Assembly (NCBI RefSeq): GCF_030684895.1
Contig: NZ_JAUXXP010000013.1
Location: 1 to 64,000, forward strand
Source of the DNA: Pseudomonas sp.
GTDB taxonomy: Bacteria > Pseudomonadota > Gammaproteobacteria > Pseudomonadales > Pseudomonadaceae
Length of the DNA: 64,000 nt
Direction of reading: 5' to 3'
The notes beneath the pieces are model-generated. The model had not been told where the DNA came from and did no database searches. It saw only the letters and a program-made list of their open reading frames with translations. Position 1 is the stretch's first letter. Each line of letters opens with the position of its first letter. Both the position numbers and the translations under genes were made by a program. Of the stretch, positions 1-8,783 are shown one piece after another.

Positions 1-63
<63 letters not shown>

Positions 64-84
64 AATACAGCTTGGTACTAAAAA

Positions 85-160
85 TGGCGTCCCCTAGGGG
101 ACTCGAACCCCTGTTACCGCCGTGAAAGGGCGGTGTCCTAGGCCACTAGACGAAGGGGAC
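85..160 (-). tRNA. tRNA-Glu (TTC)
   Basis: A 76-base tRNA on the minus strand: acceptor 5' GTCCCC, D arm, anticodon TTC within CCGCCCTTTCACGGCGG, T arm with GGTTCGAAC, and encoded CCA (85-87). It is identical to the second tRNA-Glu at 319-394, so the cluster looks like a tandem duplication of a Gly/Glu pair. Confidence 0.97.
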
Positions 161-203
161 CTTGGAACTTGTCGGTTACCTGCTTACGCAGACCACCTGA
201 ATT

Positions 204-279
<76 letters not shown>

Positions 280-318
280 ATACAACTTGGTTTTTTACAG
301 CACACTCCATTGAAGAAG

Positions 319-394
319 TGGCGTCCCCTAGGGGACTCGAACCCCTGTTACCGCCGTGAAAGGGCGGTGTCCTAGGCCACTAGACGAAGGGGAC
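319..394 (-). tRNA. tRNA-Glu (TTC), first gene of the tRNA operon
   Basis: Complete 76-base tRNA-Glu with anticodon TTC and encoded CCA (319-321). It is the promoter-proximal member of a minus-strand operon Glu-Gly-Glu-Gly; a good promoter lies 76 bases upstream (470-498). Confidence 0.97.
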
Positions 395-469
395 GCAGCC
401 CGGAAACTACAACTTCTATCCGGCTTCTACACGTTTTGCCGTGAGGCATTGCGCTACGAAGTGGCGCGC

Positions 470-498
470 ATTCTATGGAGCCTTGCAAGGCCCGTCAA
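470..498 (-). promoter_or_regulatory. sigma-70 promoter of the tRNA operon
   Basis: On the minus strand TTGACG (493-498) and TAGAAT (470-475) are separated by exactly 17 bases. The -10 box is followed by GCGCGCCAC, a GC-rich discriminator of the kind found at stable-RNA promoters under stringent control. It points toward the tRNA genes and lies in the otherwise gene-free stretch 395-618. Confidence 0.75.
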
Positions 499-618
499 CC
501 TCTGTGTAAAAATTTTTATAAATCAAAGACTTCAGCTGCGAAAGTGAGGCAGCCCTATCAGCCTCCCGGCTAAGGCACTACACTCGGACGAAAAACCGGT
601 GATCGAGAGGCTGCACCC

Positions 619-1389
619 ATGTCCCCACTCGTGATTACCATATTGATTGTTTCTGGCATCGTCGTTTTGATCGCCATTGCCTACATCAATCATATGGTCG
701 AGAACAACAAACTGGAGAAGGCGCGCATCAAGGCCGACCTTAATGATCGCCTGCGCCGCTGCACGGACCTCGCCGAAGCCCTCCCCGGCCAACTGATGAC
801 ACCAGCACTGAAACTGATGCTCAGCCGCCTGCAGTTGCACTTCAGTGAACGCATGCTGCCGCTGGACAGGGGCAATAACGCCCTCAAGGCGCGCATTGAA
901 GAGCTGCGCAAGCTGATCACCCAGGGCGAGTCGATTGCCGTAAACAACCCGCCGCAGCCCATCCTCAATGAAGCCAAGGCCAAGGAAGTACGCTTCCAGC
1001 TGGAAAACCTCCACGGCCAACTGACCCGTTGCGCCAAAGACGGGATTATCCCAACCGATGAGGCCAAGCATTGGCTGAAAGAAGTGCGCCATATGCTGAC
1101 CCAGGTGCATATCGAGTTCTTCGGCAACCTCGGCCAACAGGCCCTGCAGCAAAACCAGCCAGGCCAGGCACGCCTGGCATTCGAGCGCGGCGTGCAATAC
1201 CTGCGCAAACAACCTGATCCGGCTCCTTACCAGAACGCCCTGAAGAAATTCGAAGAGCAACTGGCGCGCGCCAATGCCATGGTTCTGGAAAGCAATAAGC
1301 CGACCACTGACCAAGCCAGCGAGCTGGATGCCGGTCTGGAGTCTCTCGGCGGCGATGACGAGTGGAAGAAGAAGAACATCTACGACTAA
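619..1389 (+). CDS. Membrane-anchored helical protein of unknown function (PA2820-like)
   Basis: 256 residues. One hydrophobic segment at about residues 4-26 is followed by a charged, largely helical cytoplasmic or periplasmic domain rich in Leu, Glu, Arg and Gln, and a short acidic/basic tail (DDEWKKKNIYD). I do not recognise a catalytic motif. The ATG at 619 is preceded by GAGAGG at a suitable distance. It sits between the tRNA operon and a glutathione transferase gene, as I recall for the PA2820-PA2821 region of P. aeruginosa. The function is unknown; a scaffold or membrane-tethered coiled-coil role is only a guess. Confidence 0.85.
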   Translation: MSPLVITILIVSGIVVLIAIAYINHMVENNKLEKARIKADLNDRLRRCTDLAEALPGQLMTPALKLMLSRLQLHFSERMLPLDRGNNALKARIEELRKLITQGESIAVNNPPQPILNEAKAKEVRFQLENLHGQLTRCAKDGIIPTDEAKHWLKEVRHMLTQVHIEFFGNLGQQALQQNQPGQARLAFERGVQYLRKQPDPAPYQNALKKFEEQLARANAMVLESNKPTTDQASELDAGLESLGGDDEWKKKNIYD

Positions 1390-1440
1390 CCTCTCCAGCG
1401 CGCAGTTTGCGCGCTACCGCCCTGCCCACGAGAGCCGCGC

Positions 1441-2103
1441 ATGAGCCTGACTGTTTACGGTGCCCCGCTGTCACCCTTCGTCCGTAAAGTTCGCCTGTTT
1501 CTGGCTGAAAAGAACCTGGACTACCAACTGGAAATCATTTTGCCGTTCGGCCAACCAGCCTGGTACCGCGAGCTGAGCCCGTTGGGGCGTATTCCCGCCC
1601 TGAGGGATGGCGACTTCACCCTCGCCGACTCCAGCGTGATCTGCCAGTACCTGGACGACAAGCATTCTGATCGTCCTAGCCTGCTCGGGCAGAACGCCGA
1701 ACAACGCGCACGGGGGCGCTGGCTGGAGAAATATGCCGACTATGAACTGGCCCCACTGTGCACCTTCAGCGTATTCCGTAACCGCGCACTGAAACCCAGC
1801 ATGGGCCAGAGCTGCGACGAAGCCGCCGTGCAGAAAGCCCTGCACGAAAAACTGCCCGCGCACTTCGACTACCTGGAACAGACTCTCGGTTCAGCCGACT
1901 ATCTGGTCGGCGACAGCCTGACCCTGGCCGACTTGGCCCTGACCTGCCAGTTGATCAATATGCAACATGGCGGCGAGCAACTGGACGTGCAGCGTTGGCC
2001 CAACCTGAGTGCGCACTATGCACGAATCACTGCGCGCACCTCGGTACAGGCTGTCTTGCCGGGCGAGCTGAAGATGCTCGCCAAGATGGCCGCCAAGGCT
2101 TGA
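1441..2103 (+). CDS. Glutathione S-transferase family protein
   Basis: 220 residues, the usual GST length. The N-terminal thioredoxin-like half (about 1-80) opens with VYGAPLSPFVRKV, where a Ser is in the position of the catalytic Ser/Cys; RIPAL carries the cis-Pro and ADSSVI matches the glutathione gamma-glutamyl binding turn. The C-terminal helical half contains SLTLADLAL, the N-capping box motif of GST C domains. It probably conjugates or reduces electrophiles with glutathione in the cytoplasm; the substrate cannot be predicted. It is followed by a strong bidirectional terminator. Confidence 0.92.
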   Translation: MSLTVYGAPLSPFVRKVRLFLAEKNLDYQLEIILPFGQPAWYRELSPLGRIPALRDGDFTLADSSVICQYLDDKHSDRPSLLGQNAEQRARGRWLEKYADYELAPLCTFSVFRNRALKPSMGQSCDEAAVQKALHEKLPAHFDYLEQTLGSADYLVGDSLTLADLALTCQLINMQHGGEQLDVQRWPNLSAHYARITARTSVQAVLPGELKMLAKMAAKA

Positions 2104-2123
2104 ATAATCGGTAGCCGTCCAAC

Positions 2124-2152
2124 AAAAAGCCCGGCGATTGCCGGGCTTTTTT
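2124..2152. terminator. Bidirectional intrinsic terminator
   Basis: Stem GCCCGGC (2129-2135)/GCCGGGC (2140-2146) with a GATT loop, flanked by A5 on the left and T6 on the right. It serves both the plus-strand GST gene and the convergent msrC gene. Confidence 0.9.
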
Positions 2153-2171
2153 ACCTTGCCTTTAGCGCTGC

Positions 2172-2654
2172 TCAGCAATCGGTCAGCTCGACAAACACCT
2201 CGACCAGCCGCTCGATACCGGCCTGATCCGCTGCGCTAAAGCGTGCCAGCGACGGGCTGTCGAGATCCAGCACGCCAAGCAAACGTCCGCCCTTGAACAA
2301 CGGCACCACCAGCTCGCTATTGGAGGCGCTGTCACAGGCGATATGCCCGGCAAAGGCATGTACATCCTCAACGCGCTGGGTCTGCCCAGTGGCCGCTGCG
2401 GCGCCGCACACACCGCGACCGAAGGGAATCCGCACGCAGGCTACCTTGCCTTGAAAAGGCCCGAGCACCAGCTCATCGCCACGCGCCAGGTAGAAACCCG
2501 CCCAGTTCAGGTCGCTCAGTTCCTGAAACAGAAACGCCGAAAACTGCGCCGCATTGGCAATAAAGTCCCGCTCATCCGCCAGCAGTGCCTGCAGTTGCGC
2601 CACCAGCAGCGGGTAACCGTCGAGCCCTTGCCCGCTTTGTTGTAGATCAATCAT
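2172..2654 (-). CDS. msrC: Free methionine-(R)-sulfoxide reductase (GAF domain)
   Basis: 160 residues forming a single GAF domain of the fRMsr type. The family's three redox cysteines are present: C73 (GKVACVRI), C83 (GRGVCGAAA) and C107 (GHIACDS); the surrounding blocks DVHAFAGHIACD and SELVVPLF are typical. The enzyme reduces free L-methionine-R-sulfoxide, with thioredoxin recycling its disulfide. Its start overlaps the 3' end of the upstream ATPase gene by 8 bases, so the two are probably cotranscribed. MsrB lies 4 kb away, so both free and protein-bound Met-R-sulfoxide repair are encoded here. Confidence 0.93.
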   Translation of the reverse strand: MIDLQQSGQGLDGYPLLVAQLQALLADERDFIANAAQFSAFLFQELSDLNWAGFYLARGDELVLGPFQGKVACVRIPFGRGVCGAAAATGQTQRVEDVHAFAGHIACDSASNSELVVPLFKGGRLLGVLDLDSPSLARFSAADQAGIERLVEVFVELTDC

Positions 2655-3540
2655 CGTGCTTACTCAGTAATTGCAGACCCACCCAGTCACGGGCGAATTG
2701 ATAGGCGCAGCGTCCGTTGCGGTTACCGCGGCCCAAGGCCCAACGTATGGCGGCCTTTTCCAGCTCATCATGCCACTGCCAGGCCAAGCCGGCCTGCGCG
2801 GCGTGCACCGCGACCCAGTGGCGGACCACGTCAAGAAAATGCTCCTGGCTAAAGGGATAGAACGACAGCCACAGACCGAAGCGGTCGGACAGCGCGATCT
2901 TGTCTTCCACCGCCTCGTTGGGATGCAGCTCGCCATCCACCTGCTGCCAGCTTTCGTTGTCGCTTTGTTTTTCCGGCAACAGATGGCGACGGTTGGAGGT
3001 GGCATACAGCAACACATTGTCCGGCGCACGCTCCAGGGAGCCATCGAGCACGGTTTTCAGCATGCGGTAATCGCCCTCGCCGGCCTCAAATGACAGGTCA
3101 TCGCAGAACAACACAAAACGCTGCGGCAGCTCGCTCAGCCGCTCGACAATGCGCGGCAAGTCGGCCAGATGATCACGCTCAATCTCGATCAGCCGCAGCC
3201 CCGCCGCCGCATGCTCGGCCAGCAGCGCCCGCACCAGCGATGATTTACCCGTGCCGCGTGCGCCCCAGAGCAACGCATGGTTGGCCGGCAGGCCCTGGAT
3301 AAACTGCTGAGTATTGCGCGCCAACTGAGCACGCTGGCGATCCACCCCGATCAGATCATCCAGGCTCACATCCAGACCGACCTTAAGCGGCGCCAAAAAG
3401 CCGCTGCGACCATCACGCTGCCAACGCGCCGCCAGGCTCTGCTGCCAGTCGATAACCGGGCGCTGCGCCGGCAACAATGGCTCCAGGCGCGCCAATACAG
3501 CCTCGGCACGCAACAAAAAATCACTTAAACGCGAATCCAC
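2647..3540 (-). CDS. AAA+ family ATPase (DUF815 type)
   Basis: 297 residues. Walker A is at about residues 93-101 (GARGTGKSS) and a Walker B-like stretch is [12 protein letters not shown]. The length and the block [12 protein letters not shown] match the DUF815 family of uncharacterised ATPases. The start is GTG at 3540, preceded by GGAGTG. It is the first gene of a two-gene operon with msrC and is divergent from sagS. The role is unknown; the fold implies ATP-driven remodelling of a protein or nucleic-acid partner. Confidence 0.9.
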   Translation of the reverse strand: MDSRLSDFLLRAEAVLARLEPLLPAQRPVIDWQQSLAARWQRDGRSGFLAPLKVGLDVSLDDLIGVDRQRAQLARNTQQFIQGLPANHALLWGARGTGKSSLVRALLAEHAAAGLRLIEIERDHLADLPRIVERLSELPQRFVLFCDDLSFEAGEGDYRMLKTVLDGSLERAPDNVLLYATSNRRHLLPEKQSDNESWQQVDGELHPNEAVEDKIALSDRFGLWLSFYPFSQEHFLDVVRHWVAVHAAQAGLAWQWHDELEKAAIRWALGRGNRNGRCAYQFARDWVGLQLLSKHDD

Positions 3541-3639
3541 AACACACTCCAGGGTTTTCGAGCCGTTCTGCCACTGCCGTCCGGCAAAACAGATGGGCTA
3601 TGCTTGGCAGGCGACTCAACACGAGAACAACCGGCCCAT

Positions 3640-5952
3640 ATGGATATAGCGCTAACCCAACGCCTGTCATTCAAACAGGCCGGCTTGACCGTATTGGTAG
3701 CCTTTATCCTCGGCACGGCGCTCAGCTTTATTCAAGTGGGCATCGATTATGCCAGCGAAGATGCCTCCATCAACCGCGAGATTAACGCGCTGATGGAAAT
3801 CAGCCACAACCCGGCTGCGCGCATCGCCTACAACATCGACGCCGAACTGGCTCAGGAACTGGTGCTGGGCCTGCTGCGTTCTCCAGCGGTGATCAGTGCG
3901 CAGATCATCGACAACAACCAACTGACCCTGGCCAGCGTCAACCGTCCCGCGATGGAAAGTCGCTACCGGGTACTTAGCGACTTTATGTTCGGCAAGCGCC
4001 GACACTTCGAGACCGCCCTGTTCGTCAGCCACTCGCCCAATGAAGCGCTTGGCAAACTGAGCCTGGAGGTGGACACCTACGCCTTCGGCAGCCACTTCCT
4101 CAATCGCTCGTTGCTGACCCTGCTCACCGGCTTCGCCCGTAGCCTGCTGCTGTCGCTGATTTTGCTGGTGCTGTTCTATTTCATGCTGACCAAGCCGCTC
4201 ACCGGCTTTATCCGCGCCCTCAGCGAGCGCGACCTGCGCAGCCCCAACAACGCCAAGCTGCCCTACCCGCCTAACCATGAGCGCGACGAGATCGGCGTAC
4301 TGGTCGATGTCACCAACCGCCAACTGAGCAGCATCGCCAGCGAAATCGAGCAGCGTCAGCAAGCCGAAGCCCGCCTGACCCGCTACCTGGCCGAGCTGGA
4401 AGACATGGTCTCGGCGCGCACCGAGCAGCTGGAAGCCGCCAATAGCCGCCTGCTCGACTCCAACCGCGAGCTGGAGCAAGCCAAACGCACGGCTTTGGAC
4501 ATGGCCCAGGCGCGTTCGGCCTTCCTCGCCAATATGAGCCACGAGATTCGCACCCCGCTCAACGGCCTGCTGGGCATGCTCGCACTGTCGCTGGACGGCC
4601 CGCTGAATAACGAGCAACGCCAGCAGCTGTCGATTGCCCACGACTCCGGCAAGGTGCTGGTGGAGCTGCTCAATGACATTCTCGACCTGTCGAAATTCGA
4701 GGCCGGGCAGTTGGAGCTGGAACAGATCCCCTTCGATCTGGCGAGCATGGTTGAAGACACCGCCAACCTGCTGTCGCAGAACGCCGCACCCGGCGTTGAA
4801 CTGACCTGCCTGATCGACCCACTGCTGCCCAATCAGCTGCTCGGCGACCCGACGCGGGTCAGGCAGATTGTCAGCAACCTGCTGTCCAATGCCTTGAAAT
4901 TCACCCGCTTTGGCCGCGTCGATATCAGCGTCAGCGCCCAGGCCAGCGGCGTCAGGATCATTGTTCGCGACACCGGCATCGGCATTGCAGAAGACGCCCA
5001 GGCGCGGATCTTCCATCCGTTTGCCCAGGCCGGTGTTGGCATCACCCGGCAATTTGGTGGTACCGGCCTGGGCCTGGCCCTGACACGCCGTCTCTGCGAA
5101 GCCATGCACGGCCAGCTGAGCCTGGAGACACGGGAAGGTTTCGGCAGCACTTTTTGCGTCGATCTACCGCTACCCGGCCAGACCAACGCTAAGCAACTTC
5201 CCCTGTTGCACGGGCGCATTATCGGCCTGTGCCCGGCCAGCTCCGGACTCAGCGAACAGCTGGCCAGCCTGCTGCCGAGCTGGGGCCTGCAGTATCAGCA
5301 CCTGGACGCAGATGCGGTGCTGGGCACGCTTGATGCCGACCTGCTGATCAGCGATTGCCCGCAGCGCTTGAATGAGCTGCGCTCGCTCTGCAACCTGCCG
5401 ATTCTGCTAGTCAGCGCCTACGGCAACTTTCTCAGCAGCGAACAGGTGGAAAAACTTTCACCTATCGAACAACTGGCACGGCCGCTGTCACGCCAAGCGC
5501 TGCTGCAGGCCTTGCGCCGCACCCTCGGCCAGGGCGAGACGCATGCCGCCGAGCAGCACAGCGAGCCGCAACGCAACCGCCAGGCGCGCGTCCTGCTGGT
5601 GGAAGACAACCCGGTCAACCAGCTGGTGGCCAAAGGCATGCTGGGCAAGCTCGGCTGCGAGGTGCTGCTGGCCAATCATGGCGGCGAAGCCCTGACCCTG
5701 CTGGAAACCCAGGCGGTCGATCTGATTCTGATGGACTGCAATATGCCGGTCATGGATGGCTATGAAACCACCCGGCGGATTCGCCAGAAGGCCGAACTCG
5801 CCGAGTTGCCCATCATCGCCCTGACGGCCAACGCGCTGTCCGATGAGCGCGAGCGCTGCCGCGCTGCGGGAATGGATGACTACCTAGCCAAGCCCTTCCG
5901 CAAGGATGAGCTAGCGGCGCTGCTCGATCAGTGGTTAAGCGCCATAAACTGA
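3640..5952 (+). CDS. sagS: Hybrid sensor histidine kinase SagS
   Basis: 770 residues from the ATG at 3640; an in-frame TTG at 3604 would add 12 poorly coding residues. Order: TM1 about 10-30, periplasmic sensor region, TM2 about 170-190, HAMP-like and coiled-coil linker, HisKA with [10 protein letters not shown] (phospho-acceptor H301), HATPase with DTGIGI and GGTGLGLAL, a degenerate receiver-like segment, and a C-terminal receiver (about 650-770) with phospho-acceptor D699 in [12 protein letters not shown]. There is no Hpt domain, so phosphotransfer must go to a separate Hpt protein (HptB in P. aeruginosa). SagS is known there to control attachment, biofilm formation and tolerance. Position next to ospR supports the assignment. 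It overlaps ospR convergently by 25 bases. Confidence 0.9.
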   Translation: MDIALTQRLSFKQAGLTVLVAFILGTALSFIQVGIDYASEDASINREINALMEISHNPAARIAYNIDAELAQELVLGLLRSPAVISAQIIDNNQLTLASVNRPAMESRYRVLSDFMFGKRRHFETALFVSHSPNEALGKLSLEVDTYAFGSHFLNRSLLTLLTGFARSLLLSLILLVLFYFMLTKPLTGFIRALSERDLRSPNNAKLPYPPNHERDEIGVLVDVTNRQLSSIASEIEQRQQAEARLTRYLAELEDMVSARTEQLEAANSRLLDSNRELEQAKRTALDMAQARSAFLANMSHEIRTPLNGLLGMLALSLDGPLNNEQRQQLSIAHDSGKVLVELLNDILDLSKFEAGQLELEQIPFDLASMVEDTANLLSQNAAPGVELTCLIDPLLPNQLLGDPTRVRQIVSNLLSNALKFTRFGRVDISVSAQASGVRIIVRDTGIGIAEDAQARIFHPFAQAGVGITRQFGGTGLGLALTRRLCEAMHGQLSLETREGFGSTFCVDLPLPGQTNAKQLPLLHGRIIGLCPASSGLSEQLASLLPSWGLQYQHLDADAVLGTLDADLLISDCPQRLNELRSLCNLPILLVSAYGNFLSSEQVEKLSPIEQLARPLSRQALLQALRRTLGQGETHAAEQHSEPQRNRQARVLLVEDNPVNQLVAKGMLGKLGCEVLLANHGGEALTLLETQAVDLILMDCNMPVMDGYETTRRIRQKAELAELPIIALTANALSDERERCRAAGMDDYLAKPFRKDELAALLDQWLSAIN

Positions 5953-6401
5953 TCAAGCAGCACACCCACCTGGCTGCGCAACGCAGTAACCTGATCGAGG
6001 TCGATGCCGCGCTCACAAAGCAGCTGGCTTTTCAGCGGCAACACCTGCTCACGCAAGGCGAAGCCGGCCGGGGTCAGCGCCAGGTGTACCTCACGCTCAT
6101 CACTGGCCGAACGCTTGCGCTGCAACAAACCTTGCAGCTCCAGGCGCTTGAGCAGCGGCGTCAGCGTGCCGGAATCGAGCAACAAGCGCTCACCCAGCGC
6201 TTTGACCGTCGGCAGCGCCGGCGGCTGTTGCTGCCACTCCCACAGCACCAGCATGGCCAAGTACTGCGGGTAGGTCAGGCCGAGCTGATCGAGCATCGGC
6301 TTGTAGGCGCGGATCACCGCCCGTGAAGCGGCGTAGAGTTTGAAGCACAGCTGGTTGTCCAGCTGCAGCCCGTCATCCGAGTGCAAGCTGGCCTGGGTCA
6401 T
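5928..6401 (-). CDS. ospR: Peroxide-sensing MarR/OhrR-family repressor OspR
   Basis: 157 residues with a winged helix. The N-terminal block [15 protein letters not shown] carries C19, the position of the reactive sensing cysteine of OhrR/OspR proteins, and [13 protein letters not shown] matches the conserved Tyr region that hydrogen-bonds it. In P. aeruginosa OspR represses its own operon with the neighbouring glutathione peroxidase. Here the gene begins 4 bases inside the end of the peroxidase gene, so they form one operon driven from a promoter covered by a large palindrome (6925-6952). Confidence 0.9.
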   Translation of the reverse strand: MTQASLHSDDGLQLDNQLCFKLYAASRAVIRAYKPMLDQLGLTYPQYLAMLVLWEWQQQPPALPTVKALGERLLLDSGTLTPLLKRLELQGLLQRKRSASDEREVHLALTPAGFALREQVLPLKSQLLCERGIDLDQVTALRSQVGVLLDQFMALNH

Positions 6402-6883
6402 TTCAGCAGTGCTTCGATCTCTGCAGTCAGGTCTTCAGGCTTGGTGGTCGGGGCAAAACGCTTGATCACCGCGCCGTCAGCACTCAGCAGAAACTTGGTG
6501 AAGTTCCACTTGATGCCCTGGCTGCCGAGCAGACCTGGCGCGCTTTTCTTCAGATTGACGAACAGCGGATGGGCATCGCTGCCGTTCACATCGACCTTCT
6601 TGAACAGCGGAAAGCTCACACCGAAGTTCAGCTCGCAGAACTCGCTGATCGCGCCCTCATCACCTGGCTCCTGCTTGCCGAACTGGTTGCAGGGGAAGCC
6701 CAGCACCACCAGACCTTGGTCCTTGTATTGCTGCCAGACGTTTTCCAGGCCCTTGTACTGCGGGGTGAAGCCGCACTTGCTGGCGGTGTTGACCACCAGC
6801 ACGGCCTTGCCGCCGAAATCGGCCAGGGTCTTCTGCTCGCCCTTGATGGTGGTAACCGGAATATCAAAGAGTGCGTTGCTCAT
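6398..6883 (-). CDS. Glutathione peroxidase (thioredoxin-type Cys peroxidase)
   Basis: 161 residues from ATG 6883, chosen because AGGA lies 8 bases upstream; ATG 6892 is the alternative. The catalytic set is present: C37 (TASKCGFTPQY), Q67 (FPCNQFGKQEPG) and W126-N127 (KWNFTKFL). C37 is encoded as Cys, not selenocysteine. C83 (EFCELNFG) lies where the resolving Cys of thioredoxin-dependent GPx proteins sits, so the reductant is more likely thioredoxin than glutathione. It detoxifies organic and hydrogen peroxides. It is the first gene of the operon with ospR. Confidence 0.93.
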   Translation of the reverse strand: MSNALFDIPVTTIKGEQKTLADFGGKAVLVVNTASKCGFTPQYKGLENVWQQYKDQGLVVLGFPCNQFGKQEPGDEGAISEFCELNFGVSFPLFKKVDVNGSDAHPLFVNLKKSAPGLLGSQGIKWNFTKFLLSADGAVIKRFAPTTKPEDLTAEIEALLK

Positions 6884-6914
6884 GTTGGACATCCTGATAA
6901 GTGGGAGTGAACGC

Positions 6915-6952
6915 AAGATAGCGAGCAATTAAATTGCATGCAATTTAATTGC
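6915..6952 (-). promoter_or_regulatory. Promoter of gpx-ospR overlapped by paired OhrR-type operators
   Basis: On the minus strand TTGCAT (6938-6943) and TATCTT (6915-6920) are 17 bases apart. Positions 6925-6952 are a perfect 28-base palindrome made of two 13-base units, GCAATTAAATTGC and GCAATTTAATTGC, separated by AT. Each unit has the GCAATT-N-AATTGC form of OhrR-family operators. It covers the -35 box and spacer, as expected for autorepression by OspR. Confidence 0.75.
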
Positions 6953-6961
6953 CTCATAATA

Positions 6962-6982
6962 AGGCCCGCTGATAGCAGGCCT
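6962..6982 (-). terminator. Weak terminator-like hairpin after msrB
   Basis: AGGCC-C-GCT pairs with AGC-A-GGCCT around a GAT loop with one mismatch; on the minus strand it is followed by TTATTAT. It lies just downstream of msrB and upstream of the gpx operator. The T-tract is short, so termination may be inefficient. Confidence 0.4.
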
Positions 6983-6993
6983 GTGCAATGACA

Positions 6994-7389
6994 TTAAGCC
7001 TTCGGCACCAGCTTGAGCGATGCCGAGTTGATGCAATAACGCAGCCCCGTCGGCGCCGGCCCATCGGGGAACACATGCCCCAGGTGAGCATCGCACTTGG
7101 CGCATTTGACTTCGATGCGGTGCATGCCGTGATTGAAGTCATCCAAACTGCTGATGGCCTCGCTGCTGACCGGCTGGAAGTAACTCGGCCAGCCGCTGCC
7201 GGAGTCGTACTTGGCATCCGAGTCGAACAGCTCGGCCTGGCAGCAGGCGCAGTGGTAAATACCCGGCACCTTGCTGTCGTGATACTGGCCGGTAAAAGCG
7301 CGCTCGGTGCCGCCTAGGCGGCACACATGAAACTGTTCCTCAGAAAGCTCTTCGCGCCAGGCTTCCAGGGGTTTTTCCAGCTTGTCCAC
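6994..7389 (-). CDS. msrB: Peptide-methionine (R)-S-oxide reductase
   Basis: 131 residues from GTG 7389, which has AAGGAGA 7 bases upstream; upstream in-frame codons to 7494 run through a terminator hairpin and are not coding. Zinc ligands C47/C50 and C96/C99 are present, the core block is [12 protein letters not shown], and the catalytic Cys is C119 in RYCINSASL. The enzyme reduces protein-bound Met-R-sulfoxide with thioredoxin. It is divergent from alaA. A strong terminator-like hairpin lies in its own leader (7409-7445), suggesting control by attenuation. Confidence 0.95.
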   Translation of the reverse strand: MDKLEKPLEAWREELSEEQFHVCRLGGTERAFTGQYHDSKVPGIYHCACCQAELFDSDAKYDSGSGWPSYFQPVSSEAISSLDDFNHGMHRIEVKCAKCDAHLGHVFPDGPAPTGLRYCINSASLKLVPKA

Positions 7390-7408
7390 AGGCAGGTCTC
7401 CTTCAGAG

Positions 7409-7445
7409 AAAAAAGCCCGACCAGTACCTTTGCCAAGGTCGGGCT
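7409..7445 (-). promoter_or_regulatory. Terminator hairpin in the msrB leader (candidate attenuator)
   Basis: On the minus strand AGCCCGACC (7445-7437) pairs with GGTCGGGCT (7422-7414) across a 14-base loop and is directly followed by T6 (7414-7409), then by the msrB ribosome-binding site. The upstream gene is divergent, so the only transcript this can terminate on this strand is the msrB leader itself. Confidence 0.7.
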
Positions 7446-7559
7446 GCCACGTATCATTCGACCCCAGTCTGTCACCGGCGTTACAACCTGCCAAGGCTCG
7501 TCAGATCGCGCCTTTTTGCAGGGTAATTCAGCGGCGCTCCACCATTCGGGATCACTTAC

Positions 7560-8771
7560 ATGCAGTTCAGCAAATCGAACAAGCTCGCCAACGTCTGCTA
7601 CGACATCCGCGGGCCGGTGCTCAAGCACGCCAAACGCCTGGAAGAGGAAGGCCATCGCATCCTCAAGCTGAACATCGGCAACCCGGCACCGTTCGGTTTC
7701 GAAGCGCCTGAGGAGATCCTTCAGGACGTGATCCGCAATCTGCCGACCGCCCAGGGCTACAGCGACTCCAAGGGTCTGTTCAGCGCACGCAAGGCGGTGA
7801 TGCAGTACTACCAGCAGAAGCAGGTGGAAGGCGTTGGCATCGAGGACATCTACCTTGGCAACGGCGTGTCCGAGCTGATCGTGATGGCCATGCAGGCGCT
7901 GCTGAACAATGGCGATGAAGTGCTGATCCCGGCGCCGGATTACCCACTATGGACCGCTTCCGTAGCGCTGGCAGGCGGCAAGCCGGTGCATTACCTGTGC
8001 GATGAGCAGGCTGGCTGGTTCCCCGATATCGCCGACATGCGCGCCAAAATCACGCCGAACACCAAGGCCCTGGTGCTGATCAACCCGAACAACCCCACCG
8101 GCGCTGTTTATTCCAAGGAAGTGCTGCTGGATATCGTCGAACTGGCGCGCCAGCACAACCTGGTGCTGTTCTCCGACGAAATCTACGACAAGATCCTCTA
8201 TGACGATGCCGTGCATATCTGCACCGCCTCGCTGGCGCCGGACGTGCTCTGCCTGACCTTCAACGGCCTGTCCAAGTCCTACCGCGTGGCCGGTTTCCGC
8301 TCCGGCTGGGTGGCGATTTCCGGGCCCAAGCACCGCGCGCAGAGCTATATCGAAGGCATCGACATCCTCGCCAATATGCGCCTGTGCGCCAACGTGCCGA
8401 GTCAGCACGCGATCCAGACCGCACTGGGCGGCTACCAGAGCATCAACGACCTGGTGCTGCCCAACGGCCGCCTGCTGGAACAACGCAACCGCACCTGGGA
8501 GCTGCTCAACGACATCCCTGGGGTCAGCTGCGTCAAGCCGATGGGCGCGCTGTATGCCTTCCCGAAGATCGACCCAAAAGTCTGCCCGATTCATAACGAC
8601 GAGAAGTTCGTGCTGGATCTGCTGCTCTCGGAAAAACTGCTGATCGTCCAAGGCACCGCCTTCAACTGGCCGTGGCCAGATCACTTCCGCGTGGTCACAC
8701 TGCCGCGCGTGGATGAGCTGGAAATGGCCATCGGCCGCATCGGCAGCTTCCTCAAGACTTACCAACAGTAA
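7560..8771 (+). CDS. alaA: Alanine-synthesising aminotransferase AlaA
   Basis: 403 residues, fold-type I class I/II aminotransferase. NPNNPTGAV and the PLP contacts in FSDEIYDKI (D206, Y209) are present, and the Schiff-base lysine is K239 in NGLSKSYRVAGFRSGW. Sequence blocks throughout, such as DIRGPVLKHAKRLEEEGH, match E. coli AlaA (YfbQ), which makes alanine from pyruvate and glutamate. ATG 7560 has only a weak Shine-Dalgarno sequence. The next gene begins 12 bases downstream, so alaA probably leads a three-gene operon with the SDR and the 150-residue protein. Confidence 0.93.
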   Translation: MQFSKSNKLANVCYDIRGPVLKHAKRLEEEGHRILKLNIGNPAPFGFEAPEEILQDVIRNLPTAQGYSDSKGLFSARKAVMQYYQQKQVEGVGIEDIYLGNGVSELIVMAMQALLNNGDEVLIPAPDYPLWTASVALAGGKPVHYLCDEQAGWFPDIADMRAKITPNTKALVLINPNNPTGAVYSKEVLLDIVELARQHNLVLFSDEIYDKILYDDAVHICTASLAPDVLCLTFNGLSKSYRVAGFRSGWVAISGPKHRAQSYIEGIDILANMRLCANVPSQHAIQTALGGYQSINDLVLPNGRLLEQRNRTWELLNDIPGVSCVKPMGALYAFPKIDPKVCPIHNDEKFVLDLLLSEKLLIVQGTAFNWPWPDHFRVVTLPRVDELEMAIGRIGSFLKTYQQ

Positions 8772-8783
8772 CCGGAGCAAGCC

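Noticed and set aside
7426..7443. ACCTTTGCCAAGGTCGGG resembles the anticodon arm of tRNA-Gly(GCC) with one extra T.
   Set aside because: It lies in the hairpin of the msrB attenuator on the opposite strand and lacks the other tRNA arms, so similarity is probably coincidence caused by a GC-rich palindrome.
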